Shown one piece after another: positions 39,801 to 49,534 of a stretch of DNA of 64,000 nucleotides. Both the position numbers and the translations under genes were made by a program. The number at the start of each line of letters is the position of its first letter. Positions within the stretch are counted from its first letter, which is position 1. The stretch spans positions 6,199,501-6,263,500 of the forward strand of contig JADLSH010000220.1 of the NCBI GenBank assembly GCA_016169945.1, written 5' to 3'. The notes under the pieces were generated by a model. That model was not told where the DNA came from. It ran no database searches and was given only the letters and a program-made list of their open reading frames with translations. Source of the DNA: Trachythela sp. YZ-2020. Lineage: Eukaryota; Cnidaria; Anthozoa; Malacalcyonacea; Clavulariidae.

Positions 39801-41884
39801 CAGACTTGGAGCAAGTCTAGGAGCACAGCTACGATGGAATGGTTAGTTTGGGGCTTATCCAAACCCACCCTGTTAACATACCCTTCATGTTGGAGGAAAC
39901 CGCAGTACCCGGAGAAAACCCACGACTTTCGGTAGAGCGTCGACTGACTCTTTTCACACAAGTGTCATGAGTCAGCAGCGAGAATCAAACCGTTTATCTC
40001 AGAGGTGAAAGGCGCTTGCTCTGGCGACTGCGCCACCGAACCAACAGAAGCTCCTAAAGGTATGTTTACACGGTGCGATTTGTCGGGCCGATTTCTGATG
40101 CACTTTAATGATATTTTAAAAGTACGTGGCAAACGTCATCTGACGACATAATCAACTGAAAATATTCGTTATTAATATTGGGCAAAACCTAAAATCGGCC
40201 CGACAAATCGCAGCGTGTAAACGTACCTTAAGGCTAAGTCGCTAACAACCATCAAGGGCAAACGGAAAAATATAACGGAATCCATCTTTTATGCCAAATA
40301 ATTTTCAAACTATTAATCCTTAAAGAATGATTTTAGTCTTGCTTTAAAGCTCGTTCGTTTCTCTTTCTAACAAGTGGTTATTTGTGTCTTTAGCGGAAGT
40401 AATAATGGCGCAAGAGAATATTTCGTAGAACGTATCATTTTTAGATGCGGTCTAATTATGCAATTTTACTATGTTATTTCATAGTAGCGTTTGGAAGTAT
40501 TGAATTTTCTGGTTTAAACTTTAATACTGTTGTTATCACACGAAAGAAAGTACCAATTAGAAGTATTTGAAAAATAGTTTTAAAAGAAATTGGGCTGTGT
40601 AATTTGTTTTAACTCCCAAATCGATCCCAAAAATTAATAAAAACAATCTCCGTACACTGCCTGTCGAACAGCGCCGTAAGTTAATTTGTTGGTGGGCGCA
40701 ACCGCGCTCAAACTGTTTAATAACACCGTTGTGTATGAAAAGCTAGTAATAAATTAAAAGTGGAGAACAGGAAGCTGTGGTTACTTGATTTGATCGGCTA
40801 TCTGCAAACGGTTCGATCTCGTATCTCGAATTTTAAATTCTCCAATCTCAGCCTCGCTTAAAATTAAAGTTTTCGTGAACCAATCGTTCAAATTTAAAAC
40901 GTAATCTACTGTTAGAAAGCTGAATGGCTAAACTTTCGAATGAATATAAACATATAAGCTTTACTTCATGCTCTATTTCTTTCAAAGTCTACATTTTAAT
41001 CAAGGATTCCATTTTTTTATACAGCGGCCCCAGCTTTAGAATCACAGAATCAATATATATTGAGAATTTTTTGACCCATTAGGCATTACCTCTTTCATCA
41101 GTTCATAATAATCAAATTTCTTATCCACCAACATGAGACGACCTTCTTCAGTGCAGTTATTCAATTCACATGTATAAAGCCCTCCCGACTTCTCATTGTG
41201 GCCATAGTTCAATGACTGGCATTCTTGGATCACACACCACTGGCCGCACTCAATCAAGTTTGAGACGATCTTTTCAGAAACTAAACAGTCGCTGAGACGT
41301 TTACCTGCGAATAAATATAACTACTGTTAAAAGAGCTCAAGGACATATGCGAGGATACTATATATTCGAAGCAAATAGCTATGAACACAACATAATTCAT
41401 CATATATACGCGAGGAAGTTTTACTGGCATTGTCCATTGCGGAAGGTTTAAAGTGAAACACTGAATAAAACATTGCAAGGCAGTGCTAGACTAGTCAGGC
41501 TAGTATTAGTAGCAACAGACAAGCACTACTGCAATGGCCAACTGGGAAACTTAAAAATTTCCAGTTATTTTGAGGAAGGTTGGAAAAACCCAAAATCCTA
41601 CCCGGATGAAGGTTGAAACAAGTACCTGACGTGTAGTCTGTAGAATACTACCTACACGCTAAACAGCCACGTAAAATAGATTTTAAAACTTAACAGTATG
41701 GACATATTAATAATAATGATAATTATATACCTTTCACAGACTTTTGAAATACTCCACTTGTCACCGGCAATTGGTTGGCAGTTACTGGAACTGTTAGAGC
41801 CAGTAGGATAAAAAAGATTATGCTTTTAACTGAAAATTCAGGGGTTTCAATGATTATCTTTTGAAACATTTTCGGAAATTGCAT
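27529..41884 (-). CDS. Secreted PAN/apple plus pentraxin-domain protein (5 exons, joined 41884-41731, 41304-41090, 38890-38857, 37881-37650, 27892-27529)
   Basis: Five exons of 154, 215, 34, 232 and 364 nt total 999 nt, exactly 333 codons including the stop. All introns are GT-AG and the phases (1, 0, 1, 2) agree. Residues 1-36 form a signal peptide (hydrophobic SIIFFILLALTVPVTA). About 57-123 is a PAN/apple-like domain with paired cysteines (CGQWC, CQSLNYG, YTCELNNC). Residues 124-134 come from a microexon (VPQCSTHGICS). About 136-332 is a pentraxin domain of normal length, with the two conserved cysteines (TICAW and TLCVTW), a variant signature TLCVTWSN lacking the usual His, and GEMAEVNVWGRVL. 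Pentraxins are calcium-dependent extracellular recognition proteins, and PAN domains bind protein or carbohydrate. A secreted lectin-like role is inferred. No disruption seen; probably a live host gene. Confidence 0.85.
28812..28910 (-). repeat. Outer TTAA-family element, left fragment
   Basis: Matches the arm near 57,720-57,800 (CTATATAGAT, GGAATCTT, CAAGCCGCGGGAAGTTATTTTCG). It is interrupted at 28,911 by a second element of the same family and resumes at 33,235. The outermost terminus is lost. Confidence 0.7.
29553..29618. repeat. Telomere-like CCCTAA array inside a MITE
   Basis: Degenerate (ACCCTAA)n over about 65 bp. The same position in the sister MITE at 32,450-32,505 is also CCCTAA-rich. 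Confidence 0.8.
32450..32505. repeat. Telomere-like CCCTAA array, sister MITE
   Basis: Degenerate CCCTAA/ACTCTAA repeat in the second 220-bp MITE, same orientation as 29,553. Confidence 0.75.
33231..33945 (-). repeat. Outer TTAA-family element, right part
   Basis: Resumes the element cut at 28,910 (TTATCTGCGAAGAAACCAC). It ends at AACTGTAGGGAGCCACG next to TTAA (33,946-33,949). Its right arm is the reverse complement of 47,331-47,700. Confidence 0.75.
33349..33376 (+). ncRNA. Hammerhead-ribozyme-like motif (degenerate)
   Basis: CAGACGA, then a 4-bp stem GGGC/GCTC with a CTTC loop, then GAAAC. This resembles the hammerhead core CUGANGA-stem-GAAA except for one core base (U to A). ACTTC upstream and GAAGT downstream could form the closing stem. 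Such motifs accompany Penelope-like retroelements in invertebrates. Probably inactive. Confidence 0.3.
33950..34760. other. Intronic spacer of the pentraxin gene
   Basis: AT-rich, with an isolated AGCCACCTTAA terminus-like scrap at 34,068 and a short copy of a GCCCGCAAAATA..CCACAA..GCC repeat (34,533) shared with 1,230-1,275. No gene. Confidence 0.4.
34879..35125. mobile_element. MITE of CGCCTTAAAT repeats with AGGCCTGCTCTGGGA ends
   Basis: The terminal inverted repeat AGGCCTGCTCTGGGA matches its inverse at the right. The flanks CTCAAC (34,873-34,878 and 35,126-35,131) are a direct target duplication (6-8 bp by alignment). The interior is a tandem of 10-bp words CGCCTTAAAT / CGCCTTAACT. hAT-like by end and duplication length. 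Confidence 0.8.
35366..35406. repeat. Telomere-like TTAGGG array
   Basis: AAGGGTTAGGGTTAGGGTTA-type repeat over about 40 bp in the left arm of the palindrome, opposite orientation to those at 29,553 and 32,450. Confidence 0.8.
37650..37881 (-). CDS. Exon 4: first half of pentraxin domain
   Basis: Acceptor TTTTCAG|AACCGCC. The frame begins with the last two bases of a Glu codon, then PPFSILFPRQS, and carries ITICAWVKF. Donor TCGTG|GTAAGC, phase 2. Confidence 0.85.
37882..38856. other. Intron with a MITE and C-rich tracts
   Basis: Contains the MITE at 38,376-38,550 and polyC runs at 38,230 and 38,605. Otherwise featureless. Confidence 0.5.
38376..38550. repeat. MITE, older relative of 40,058
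   Basis: The ends CATACGTTTTCACGCTGCGA and TCGCAGCGTGTAAACGTAC are inverted. The body aligns along its full length with 40,058-40,228. The flanking TAA duplication is no longer clear. Confidence 0.75.
38857..38890 (-). CDS. Exon 3: 34-nt microexon
   Basis: Acceptor TTTTTTGCAG|GTACC and donor TTCAG|GTGGG. It encodes VPQCSTHGICS plus one base. Its length (3n+1) is exactly what is required to join the phase-0 end of exon 2 to the phase-1 start of exon 4. Confidence 0.75.
39068..39825. repeat. Foldback element with GGGGAGTTATAAAG subrepeats
   Basis: The arms at 39,068-39,240 and about 39,630-39,825 are inverted, sharing AGACTTGC..CAAAC.GTCTCTTAAA, TTATAAAGGGCGCACG and GGAGAGGAGAGACAGA. Internal words GGGGAGTTATAAAG recur. 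No gene. Confidence 0.75.
39838..40045 (-). repeat. tRNA-derived SINE
   Basis: On the minus strand it begins GGTGGCGCAGTCGCC (A-box-like) with GGTTTGATTCTC (B-box-like) about 45 nt later. A conserved body follows, CCGAAAGTCGTGGGTTTTCT then CCGGGTACTGCGGTTTCCTC. A second copy lies at 42,205-42,408. Confidence 0.7.
40058..40228. mobile_element. PIF/Harbinger-type MITE with TAA duplication
   Basis: This 171-bp element runs from AGGTATGTTTACAC to GTGTAAACGTACCT. TAA flanks both sides (40,055-40,057 and 40,229-40,231). The internal inverted block CGATTTGTCGGGCCGATTT is long. A three-base TAA/TWA target is the PIF/Harbinger habit. Confidence 0.8.
40229..41089. other. Intron 2 remainder
   Basis: AT-rich with no recognised repeat or frame. 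Confidence 0.4.
41090..41304 (-). CDS. Exon 2: PAN/apple-like domain
   Basis: Acceptor TTATTCGCAG|GTAAAC. Cysteines in SDCLVS, ECGQWC, ECQSLNYG, YTCELNNC. Donor AAAGAG|GTAATG, phase 0. Confidence 0.8.
41731..41884 (-). CDS. Exon 1: start and signal peptide
   Basis: ATG at 41,884 (a second in-frame ATG at 41,869 would give a shorter, more typical signal). The hydrophobic core ends VPVTA|N. Donor GTGAAAG|GTATAT, phase 1. Confidence 0.75.
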
Positions 41885-42204
41885 CAATGTTCGCTTGTCT
41901 AGATAGAAAAAATAGAATTTAATCAGACCTATGTTAATTTTTAATCTAAATTAAGACGAGGCGCTTTTAATTTTGAGAAAGATAACGTACCTAGGCGCCC
42001 TTCTGCAGTAACACTGGATCGGTAAGGGATGGCCATTACTGGACCTTACTGGACATACATACATACTTGCATTATTCAGCTCACTCCCCGTTGAGGCTTT
42101 TCAGTGACCGATTACATCAAGATCTTGCTTACCTATATTATGTATTTAGCTTACATTATCTATTTTTACAACAATTGTGATAATACTTTCCTAATCTCTA
42201 TATC

Positions 42205-42408
42205 CTAACCCACTCAGCTAGTCAACTTTCCCTGTGGGAGGAAACCGGAGTGCCCGGAGAAAACCCACGACTTTCGGCAGAGCGTTGACTTACTCTTTTC
42301 ACACGAGTGCGATGATTACAGTCCTCAGCGAGAATCGAACACAAGAGTGACAAGACTCAGAGGTGAAAGGCGCTTGCCGGTTCTGACGACTGCGCTACCG
42401 CAGCCCCT
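42205..42408 (-). repeat. tRNA-derived SINE, second copy
   Basis: The minus strand starts GCGGTAGCGCAGTCGTCAGA (A box), with GTTCGATTCTCG (B box) further on. The body is shared with 39,838-40,045 (CCGAAAGTCGTGGGTTTTCT). Confidence 0.75.
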
Positions 42409-42746
42409 TTACGTCGTTCCTTTAGAACAACATAATAAAAACCAGACCACATAAAAACCAATATCCATTCTTGCAAACGCACACTTGTGATTGGAAATAC
42501 ATATTCGATAAAAAGTAACTATACAAAGTACATAACAACAATGGCTGGCAGATGCGGTTTACCACGCAACATATAATTCAGTAAGTTTTCCTATAATAGT
42601 CTATTTTAGTCTATTTTATTTTATTATTGCATTATGTTTCCAGATTATTTTGTTCCATAAAATCCTGTAATGTTCAACGATACCCTTCTCTTTTTTCTTT
42701 TCACTTTTTTAACAATATCAAAAGATCAACTCCCAACCCTACCGAT

Positions 42747-42772
42747 GAAGATCATGCGATCGAAACGCGTTG
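42747..42772 (+). ncRNA. Hammerhead-ribozyme-like motif, second copy (degenerate)
   Basis: CCGATGA, then stem GATC/GATC with an ATGC loop, then GAAAC. Same layout as at 33,349 with different stem bases. One core base deviates from CUGANGA. Confidence 0.3.
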
Positions 42773-43075
42773 AGGGCCAAACTAAGCGTTAAAACACAAT
42801 ACCATACGACTATTTCCCTTTTCTAATTTATAAACCCACCATCATATCAGCTAACATATTTCACAATCATGGTCGACCCAAGACTCTGTGAGATGTATGA
42901 TATAGCTCAAATGCCATTACAGCATCTTCTATTCTCTATTTCACATATGTTATACATTTCAGACCCTCGTGATTGTTTAAAAGCCATTTATGACAATTAC
43001 ATAAAGGACACAGCATACCAATTATTTAACGCCAGTGGAGGTTGTATTACCTATTATTATAATACAATATAACGT

Positions 43076-43430
43076 ACCTAGGCGCCCTTCAGTAGTAACA
43101 CAGGATCGATAAGGGATGGTCCTTACTGGACCTCCAGGAACAACAGTTTGGAACTGATAGAGCTATCCATTATAAATAAAGTTAGTTTAGTTTAGGTTTC
43201 CTCTTTTAGTAACACTGGAGCAATAACTGATGACCCTTACTTGGACCTCTAAGGACAACATTTCAGAACTGATAGAGCTATTCAGTATATATAAAGTTAG
43301 TTTAGTTCAGGTTTCCTCCTGTAGTAACACTGGAACAATAAGAGATGACACTTACTAGACCTCTAGGGAGAACAGTTTAGAACTGATAGAATTATCCAGT
43401 ATAAAAACAGTTATTTAAGCTTTCCTCGTA
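43076..43430. repeat. Satellite of about 105-bp units
   Basis: Three to four units share GTAACACTGG..CAATAA..GATG.CCTTACT.GACCTC...AACAGTTTAGAACTGATAGAGCTATCCAGTATAAATAAAGTTAGTTTAG in pieces. The left edge of the duplicated block falls inside it at 43,161. Confidence 0.8.
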
Positions 43431-43854
43431 ACACTTAACCAACAATATATGGACCGACCCTTCATCTCCGTAAGGAAAAGGTTTATAAAATTGATAAAAG
43501 GATTTGTTATATCTTACCTCAGAATTTTGCCTCCTGATGAAGTCTTTCAGCTCTTCCGACTTACTAAACATCTTATTACCTGAATTGAATTGAGACAAAC
43601 TATTTTCAGTTTCACCTGTTTTCTGTCTGCTATTATACAGCTGTATTATACATGCATGTCTATCATTTATATTTACAATAGATATGAAACGTAAATATTA
43701 TATCTACAACCTGCTAATATATTTGCTTTGACAAAATTAATGACCGAATTAACATGGAAGGCATATTCTCGTCGAGGGGAGCTTCGAAGTCCCTTTGTAT
43801 AACTAAATTTAAGTATACATTTATTATTTAAATACATTATTAAGGCCACGTTTA

Positions 43855-44570
43855 CACATATTCGATAATTCGACATATCAAAGTCAATTCATGGTGTCGA
43901 GTGCGCATCCAAATGACGCGTTCTGCGTCGAGTTAAAATTGCAGTTGAATCATAACATGTAACTAAGTTAAGAATGGGAGAATAAAATATGCATATCAAA
44001 GTACTGAACTGTCCAATCATTCATTTGTGTTTTACATATAGCCATAATAGAAGCATCCATTAAATAGTTTTTGTACTAACATATTTTTTCTTCTGTGCAA
44101 AGCAAATTAGAGAACAGTGCACTTATATAAGAGAATAAATTTCCTGATTTAAACCTGGTTCACACGAGTGAGATAAGCATAAGCAGAAATACAAAACAAA
44201 ACTTTCCCTCCAGGGCTTAAAAAGACAAAGCGGGAAGAATTTTCTTTTGAAATGTCTTTTGTTCCGGTTTGGCTTATGCTTAGAGGCATGTGCTTATGCT
44301 GAGTTTATGTTGAACACTTCGCTGCATCCCTTTGTTTTACCTTTTGTCTTTCCTTATGCTTGTGCTTATCTCACTCGTGTGAACCAGGCTTTAAAGCGAG
44401 TCAAGCTAATTGTTTTTGCATAATAATTGAAATGATGATTGAACAGTTGAATACTTTGATATGCATATTTTAATCCTTCAAGTCTCAGCTCATGTTATGA
44501 TTCAACTGCAATTTTAACGCGACGCAGAACGCGTCATTTGGATGCGCAGTCTACACTATGAATTGGCCTA
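43855..44570. repeat. Foldback sequence with nested CCTGGTTCACAC MITE
   Basis: The outer arms (GCGCATCCAAATGACGCGTT and its inverse near 44,535) flank a MITE at 44,154-44,388. The MITE's ends CCTGGTTCACACGAGTGAGA and their inverse are near perfect. The copy-2 counterpart is 54,298-55,032 (MITE 54,600-54,836). Confidence 0.75.
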
Positions 44571-44675
44571 TTATTCTTGCATGGTATTTAAATACATTAG
44601 ATAGATAGGAATTATACTTAAATTAATATTGTATACTGCAATATGAAAAGTTAAATATTTAATACATATTTACAA

Positions 44676-45376
44676 GGAATCCAAAGTCGTCCGCCGCGAT
44701 GCCATGGACGGTTCAGGGTTTTGTACGTTATACGCATGCGCATTGTTATTCACCAAAAATGAGTTTTAATACTCGGTCTATTGGAAAAACATACCGATAA
44801 ACAGAGTCTTCAAAACAAGATATACGAGAAGGAGTCGAATGGCTGAAAAAAGGAGACTTTTGAAGTGTTTTAAACGGGTAAGTGTCTATTTTTCATATTT
44901 TAGTTTGTGAATTTGCAAAAGCGTATGTCACTCTGTGAGGTTATTATAATTATATCGATTAAACCTAAAAGGTATTTTAGCAAGTTTAAATTTGAATTTT
45001 GAAGAAACAACTTAATCTAATGTCAAAAACTTCATTTTAAAGATAAATTTAAAAAATATACTGTCAAAAAACAATTGAAGTTTTCTGAAACTTTTTTGAC
45101 GTTTTTGTGAAATGTCTAAGGTTAAATTTTACAACAAAAGCTAACAGAGTACGTAATAACATATCTACTTTATATAGTGGGGCAATTCATAATTTTATAG
45201 TTAAAAGTACAAATATTTATATTACTCTTTTATCATTTTGTACCAAAAGTAAAAAAAATGTGTGTTGCTATGGTTACAATGATTGACCGAATACGTCATG
45301 TTACAATAAATTTTGGGAAGTATAATTCCTGAGTTCGAATAGGCGAGGGGATTCTGCATGAGTGTATTTCTAGTTA
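44676..45376 (+). repeat. E1 element, copy lacking its left end
   Basis: Matches 16,440-17,213 and 55,230-55,931. The first about 85 bp, including the GGCGCGAAGCGCC palindrome, are missing, and TTTACAA joins directly to GGAATCC. Confidence 0.75.
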
Positions 45377-45502
45377 AAATCTATAAATCTTAGTTACCGT
45401 TGCTACTGTATCAATAGAGACCTTACGATTTAAGGCGGAAACGTGACGACCACGGCTATGAATACAATGAAATTTATAGTATAATTGAAATAATTAAAAT
45501 TA

Positions 45503-45957
45503 CGGCCATCATTCGATACATATCTAGGCTTGCTTGAGGATGTTTGGCTTTGCCCGTTTTGGCGCGAAAAATATAAACATTTGCAGCCAATGTTGCAGTT
45601 TCAGTCTACGCTTTCATAGTATTTTCGCTTGTTGGGTAGTTTTGCTTGTTTTTGTCCTGCAAACCTTTGTAGAAGTCGTGGTTTTTATCTTCCCGTATTT
45701 GCCAGCATAAAAGTAGGTCCTAAATTTATTCTAAAATTCGAAAATATATTTATTATTGCTCGCAAACCTTCGGTATAAACCCGTTTTTGTGGACAAGTTT
45801 TGCATTAAATTGGTAGGCTTAGCTGAATATTTTAAATTCAATAATTTACAGATAAAAATTAAGCTAAATTTGAGGTAGAACGTTTTAAATTAATTGAAGG
45901 AATAATAAATAGTAGTTAAATTATATCTTTTAATACATAAATATTAGTTACTGAGGT
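45503..45957 (+). repeat. Left terminal inverted repeat, copy 1
   Basis: 455 bp, inverse of 51,593-52,049 with few differences. Confidence 0.9.
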
Positions 45958-46017
45958 ACTAGGGATCTCAAGTAACTACCTCCATTCACACACAATAAAC
46001 TTGAAAAACACTTGGGC

Positions 46018-47224
46018 ATGGATTCTCAACAAAAACCATCCAGCAATAAAAAAGATGACAAGTTAGGCTATTGCCTGTTTAAAGAAGGGTATATTAGCAA
46101 TGTTCAAGCAAAGCCTAATGTTCCAAACAGTGCAAGTGGGAAATCATTCATACTATATAAAAGCAACAGTGCATGCATCAATGCAGTGAGTTATGCTGTT
46201 TATGTACACCTAAACCAAGTAACTGGTGATGTTGTTCATGGTCGTTGTTCATGTAAAGCAGGCAAGGGAGGCCGATGTAAACATGTTGCTGCTATGTTAT
46301 CAAATTATTGATTATAAGAAATTAGAACTGTCAGAAGTCCCTGACGTTTTGACATGCACCCAGGTCTTACAACAATGGAATGTACCTCACGGGGAGGTGT
46401 CTGATGACACTGTCCTTTTTGAAGATATAGCATTTAAAAAATCATTCTATATAAAATATATTAGTAGTAAGCGAAAACATAGAAATGAACGTATTATTGA
46501 CTTCAATCCAACACCACCCAATGGAACTGTAACTCAGAATGACATTAAAACATTGGTAAACAGTTTACAATGTAAAGAAAAGGCTGAATATTTAGAAGTA
46601 ACTCATGACCAGTTTCTGGAAATTGAGAGAGACACACGGGGACAGGATGCTTGTGATAGGTGGTACAATGAGAGAAAAAACCGCATCACTGCATCAAATT
46701 TTGGATTGGTGATAAAAAGGAGAAAATGTATTCACCCAAATCATTACTTAAAACATTAACGAACAGCACAAAGTCAGCATCATGTCCTACACCATGTAAA
46801 TGGGGAAAACAAAATTAAATGAAACTGTGGCATTGAAGCAGCATGTTTCACACAAACAAAACTGTGTAAATGTCTGTGCATTATGTGGTTTTGTTGTCGA
46901 CAAAACATCACCTTGGTTAGGGGCCAGCCCAGATTTTCTTGTTCATGATGCAAGTGAAACCAGTTCAGCTATCGGACTTGGACAAATCAAATGCCCATAT
47001 TCAAACGAGATAATTCTATAGAAATTTTTTTGGCTTTTTAAAGTTGATCAATTGATGGCAAAATTCAGTTAAAAAGGAACCATAATTACTATTACCAAGT
47101 GCAAGGCAGCATGGCCACACTTGAGCTTAAGTGGTCAGATTTTGTTGTTTACACAAAAAATGACTTGTATGTTGAACGAATTTACTTTGATGAGGAACTT
47201 TGGGAGAAAACCATGTTGCCATAG
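46018..47224 (+). pseudogene. SWIM zinc finger plus YqaJ recombinase-like exonuclease, copy 1
   Basis: ATG at 46,018. The SWIM finger CSCKAGKGGRCKHVAA is near 46,250-46,300. A one-base frame change at about 46,305 leads into DYKKLELSEVPDVLTCTQVL. YqaJ-type blocks follow (RKNRITASNFGLV, GASPDF near 46,925, IKCPY near 46,987). The C-terminus WSDFVVYTKNDLYVERIYF lies at 47,132-47,188 and the stop at 47,222. Further shifts occur near 46,740 and 47,025, and a 5-bp insertion specific to this copy lies near 46,815. YqaJ is a phage-type 5'-3' exonuclease/recombinase fold; Asp in SPDF and Glu/Lys in the (E)IKCPY region are the active-site area. Not translatable now. Confidence 0.8.
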
Positions 47225-48199
47225 TTAACAGATTTTTATTTAAGTATCTGTTTTCATAAATAGAATATGAATAAAAACAATCAATTCTCTATTATGTATC
47301 GACTAAGAAATTATGGTGTAAATTACTTAAGGTGGCTCCCTACTGTTCTGTAAAATTTTGAGCACTTCAGTAAATCTCGCTTTCAACTAAATTTATATTG
47401 GATATACTTACGACAGGGCAAAATGAGCATTTCCAGGAATGTAAAGAGGTATTGGGCTGTCTCTTTATGGACAAACAGGAATGGTGTTAGTGTTGCTATG
47501 GCAACAATGCTGTCTCATCTTTTGCGTTTATATTGTCTAATTTCAGATTGAATTGATAATATCTTTTTTCTCCTTCGGTCAATTTTTCTGAAATTGTTTT
47601 GGAAGATTAATGGTCCACCAAAGAATAATTATATGTATTTTCATTCCTACTTTTTGGCTTGTGCTTTATATTCTTTACATGTTTGAGGTAAAAAAGGAAG
47701 TTTAACAAGCAACACATTAATGTGAAAACGTTTCAAAACATTCAAACAACATGTATTTTTCATATAAAGACAACTCGTATAAAACCGTATAAAACTGTCT
47801 GTATTGTAGTTTTATGTGCTAGTTTAGCAGGTCAAACACTAATTGTGAATTGAGTTGAAAGATAGGAGTAACATATTATATTATATTATATTACTTTGGC
47901 AGTTCTAGACTTCCTTGAACACAGTATAAAATATAATTTAAGAATCTAATTGCTGCCGCAGACAGCACTCCTAATTTTGACATGCTAAGGTTTCTCCAGA
48001 GTTCACTCGACCCAGTCTTTCGAGCCGAGTTATGTATTGTCGAGATTTCGATCTCGCGTCTGTCCGTTAAGATGTCATAATTCCGAGGGGGGCACCGGGG
48101 GGAGTGAGAAAAATATTGAATAGGCAATTCCAGCTATCGAATTTGACTTGATGCAAATATACGATTTTTACGAACACTTCCCGAAGAAACCAGGTAAGT

Positions 48200-49534
48200 A
48201 TGGCTTTATTTCTTTCTGCTAATATCCATCAAGGCGACGAACTGTTTAGCGTTCATTCTAGAGGCAAACAATGTGCTTTTTCTAATATCCATCAAGGCGA
48301 TGAACTCTTTAGCGTTCATTCTAGAGGCAAACAATGTGCTTTTATGAGTTTATCGGCGTTTCTTACAGCCCGAAATATCCCATTGTCCGCATGGTCGTTT
48401 ACAACATTTAATAGTGTCTTAATACAAGGAGACAAGATGTACTTAAGAGCTCTGAATAATGGCCTATTTAGTATTAGTCCTAGACCCTGGTGTAGAATTT
48501 TTGTCTATAGATAACTTACCAACAATTGTTACTGTTAATAATTCATGTATGAATACATGTAGTACGATGACAAATAGTGGTATAAATCTACCTGTGGAGG
48601 TAGCTCAAAATATAAACAATCTACCCGTGGAGTTAGGTCAAAATATAAACAATCTACCCATGGAGGTAGCTCAAAATATAAACAATCTGCCCGTGGAGGT
48701 AGCTCAAAATATAAACAATCTACCCGTGGAGGTAGCTCAAAATATAAACAATCTACCCGTGGAGGTAGCTCAAAATATAAACAATCTACCTGTGGGGGTA
48801 AGTCAAAATATACACAATCTACCCGTGGAGGTAGCTCAAAATATAAACAATCTACCCGTGGAGGTAGCTCAAAATATGGAGCCCATTGAGGCACAAAATA
48901 ACATTGATCTACCCATTGTGTCAGAAGAACAAATTGGCAAAAATGGAAACCAAATTTGGTTTATGACTTATGGAAAGGAGCTTCAAGGACTTGTTATAAC
49001 TGATCGGGAAATTGAATTTCTTTACTATGATATTCATACAGCACTTTTGAATATTTTCTTGAATGACAGTCATGGTATTTTAATATTAGAGGGCTATATG
49101 ATGGCCTTAATAAAGCAAATGAATGATTTCTTTCTCTTTGACTCGCATGCCCGACACTCTAGTGGCATGCCTGATCCTAATGGCACTGCTGTTGTCGTGA
49201 AGTTTATTAATATTCTAGAGTTGAAATTGTACCTGTGCAATTAAATAAATATAGAGCTTCCAAAAGCAAAACTAAAGGTAAAAATTATAAAGAATATCAG
49301 AAAAAGAGGCGTTCAGCAGAAACAGCAAGTGATAAACAAGCTAGGCTTAAAAAAGCTAATGATTATAAAAAGAAAATGCAGTCCGAGGAAACTGACAGTG
49401 AGAGACAAAATAGCCTACAAAAAGAAAGTGAGTCCAAAAAAAGAAAACGGTCAGAAGATACTGACAGCAAGAGACGAAATAGACTTGAGAAAGATAGACT
49501 GTCTAAAAAGACAGTATATTTACTCATGCACTAA
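48200..49534 (+). pseudogene. Helitron-type N-terminal protein fragment (cysteine protease-like domain plus Lys/Arg-rich repeats), copy 1
   Basis: ATG at 48,200. The block IHQGDELFSVHSRGKQCAF occurs twice through a 63-bp tandem duplication. The second copy runs into FMSLSAFLTARNIPLSAWSF. After a frameshift near 48,475 comes LDPGVEFLSIDNLP, then nine 11-residue repeats (NLPVEVAQNIN), then a domain closing with FFLFDSHARHSSGMPDPNGT. Another frame (from about 49,235) adds KKRRSAETASDKQARLKK-type repeats. The QC motif and later DSH motif resemble viral-type deubiquitinase folds joined to some eukaryotic Helitron proteins; this assignment is from pattern memory and tentative. Rep and helicase parts are absent. 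Confidence 0.5.
48580..48880. repeat. 33-bp coding minisatellite, nine units
   Basis: Unit AATCTACCCGTGGAGGTAGC plus TCAAAATATAAAC. In-frame 11-residue repeat. Copy 2 of the block has eight units. Confidence 0.9.

Larger units (their letters stand above)
41885..43075. other. 5' flank of the pentraxin gene
   Basis: Holds one unit of the 105-bp satellite near 42,000, the SINE at 42,205-42,408 and a hammerhead-like motif at 42,742. The remainder is AT-rich. No promoter element can be singled out. Confidence 0.4.

Noticed and set aside
42869..43072. 67-residue frame MVDPRLCEMYDIAQ
   Set aside because: Has an ATG but no motif, no conserved partner and lies in repeat-rich DNA.
48535..48894. Minus-strand repeat frame (YFELPPRVDCL)
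   Set aside because: Antisense shadow of the 33-bp repeat that is in frame on the plus strand.
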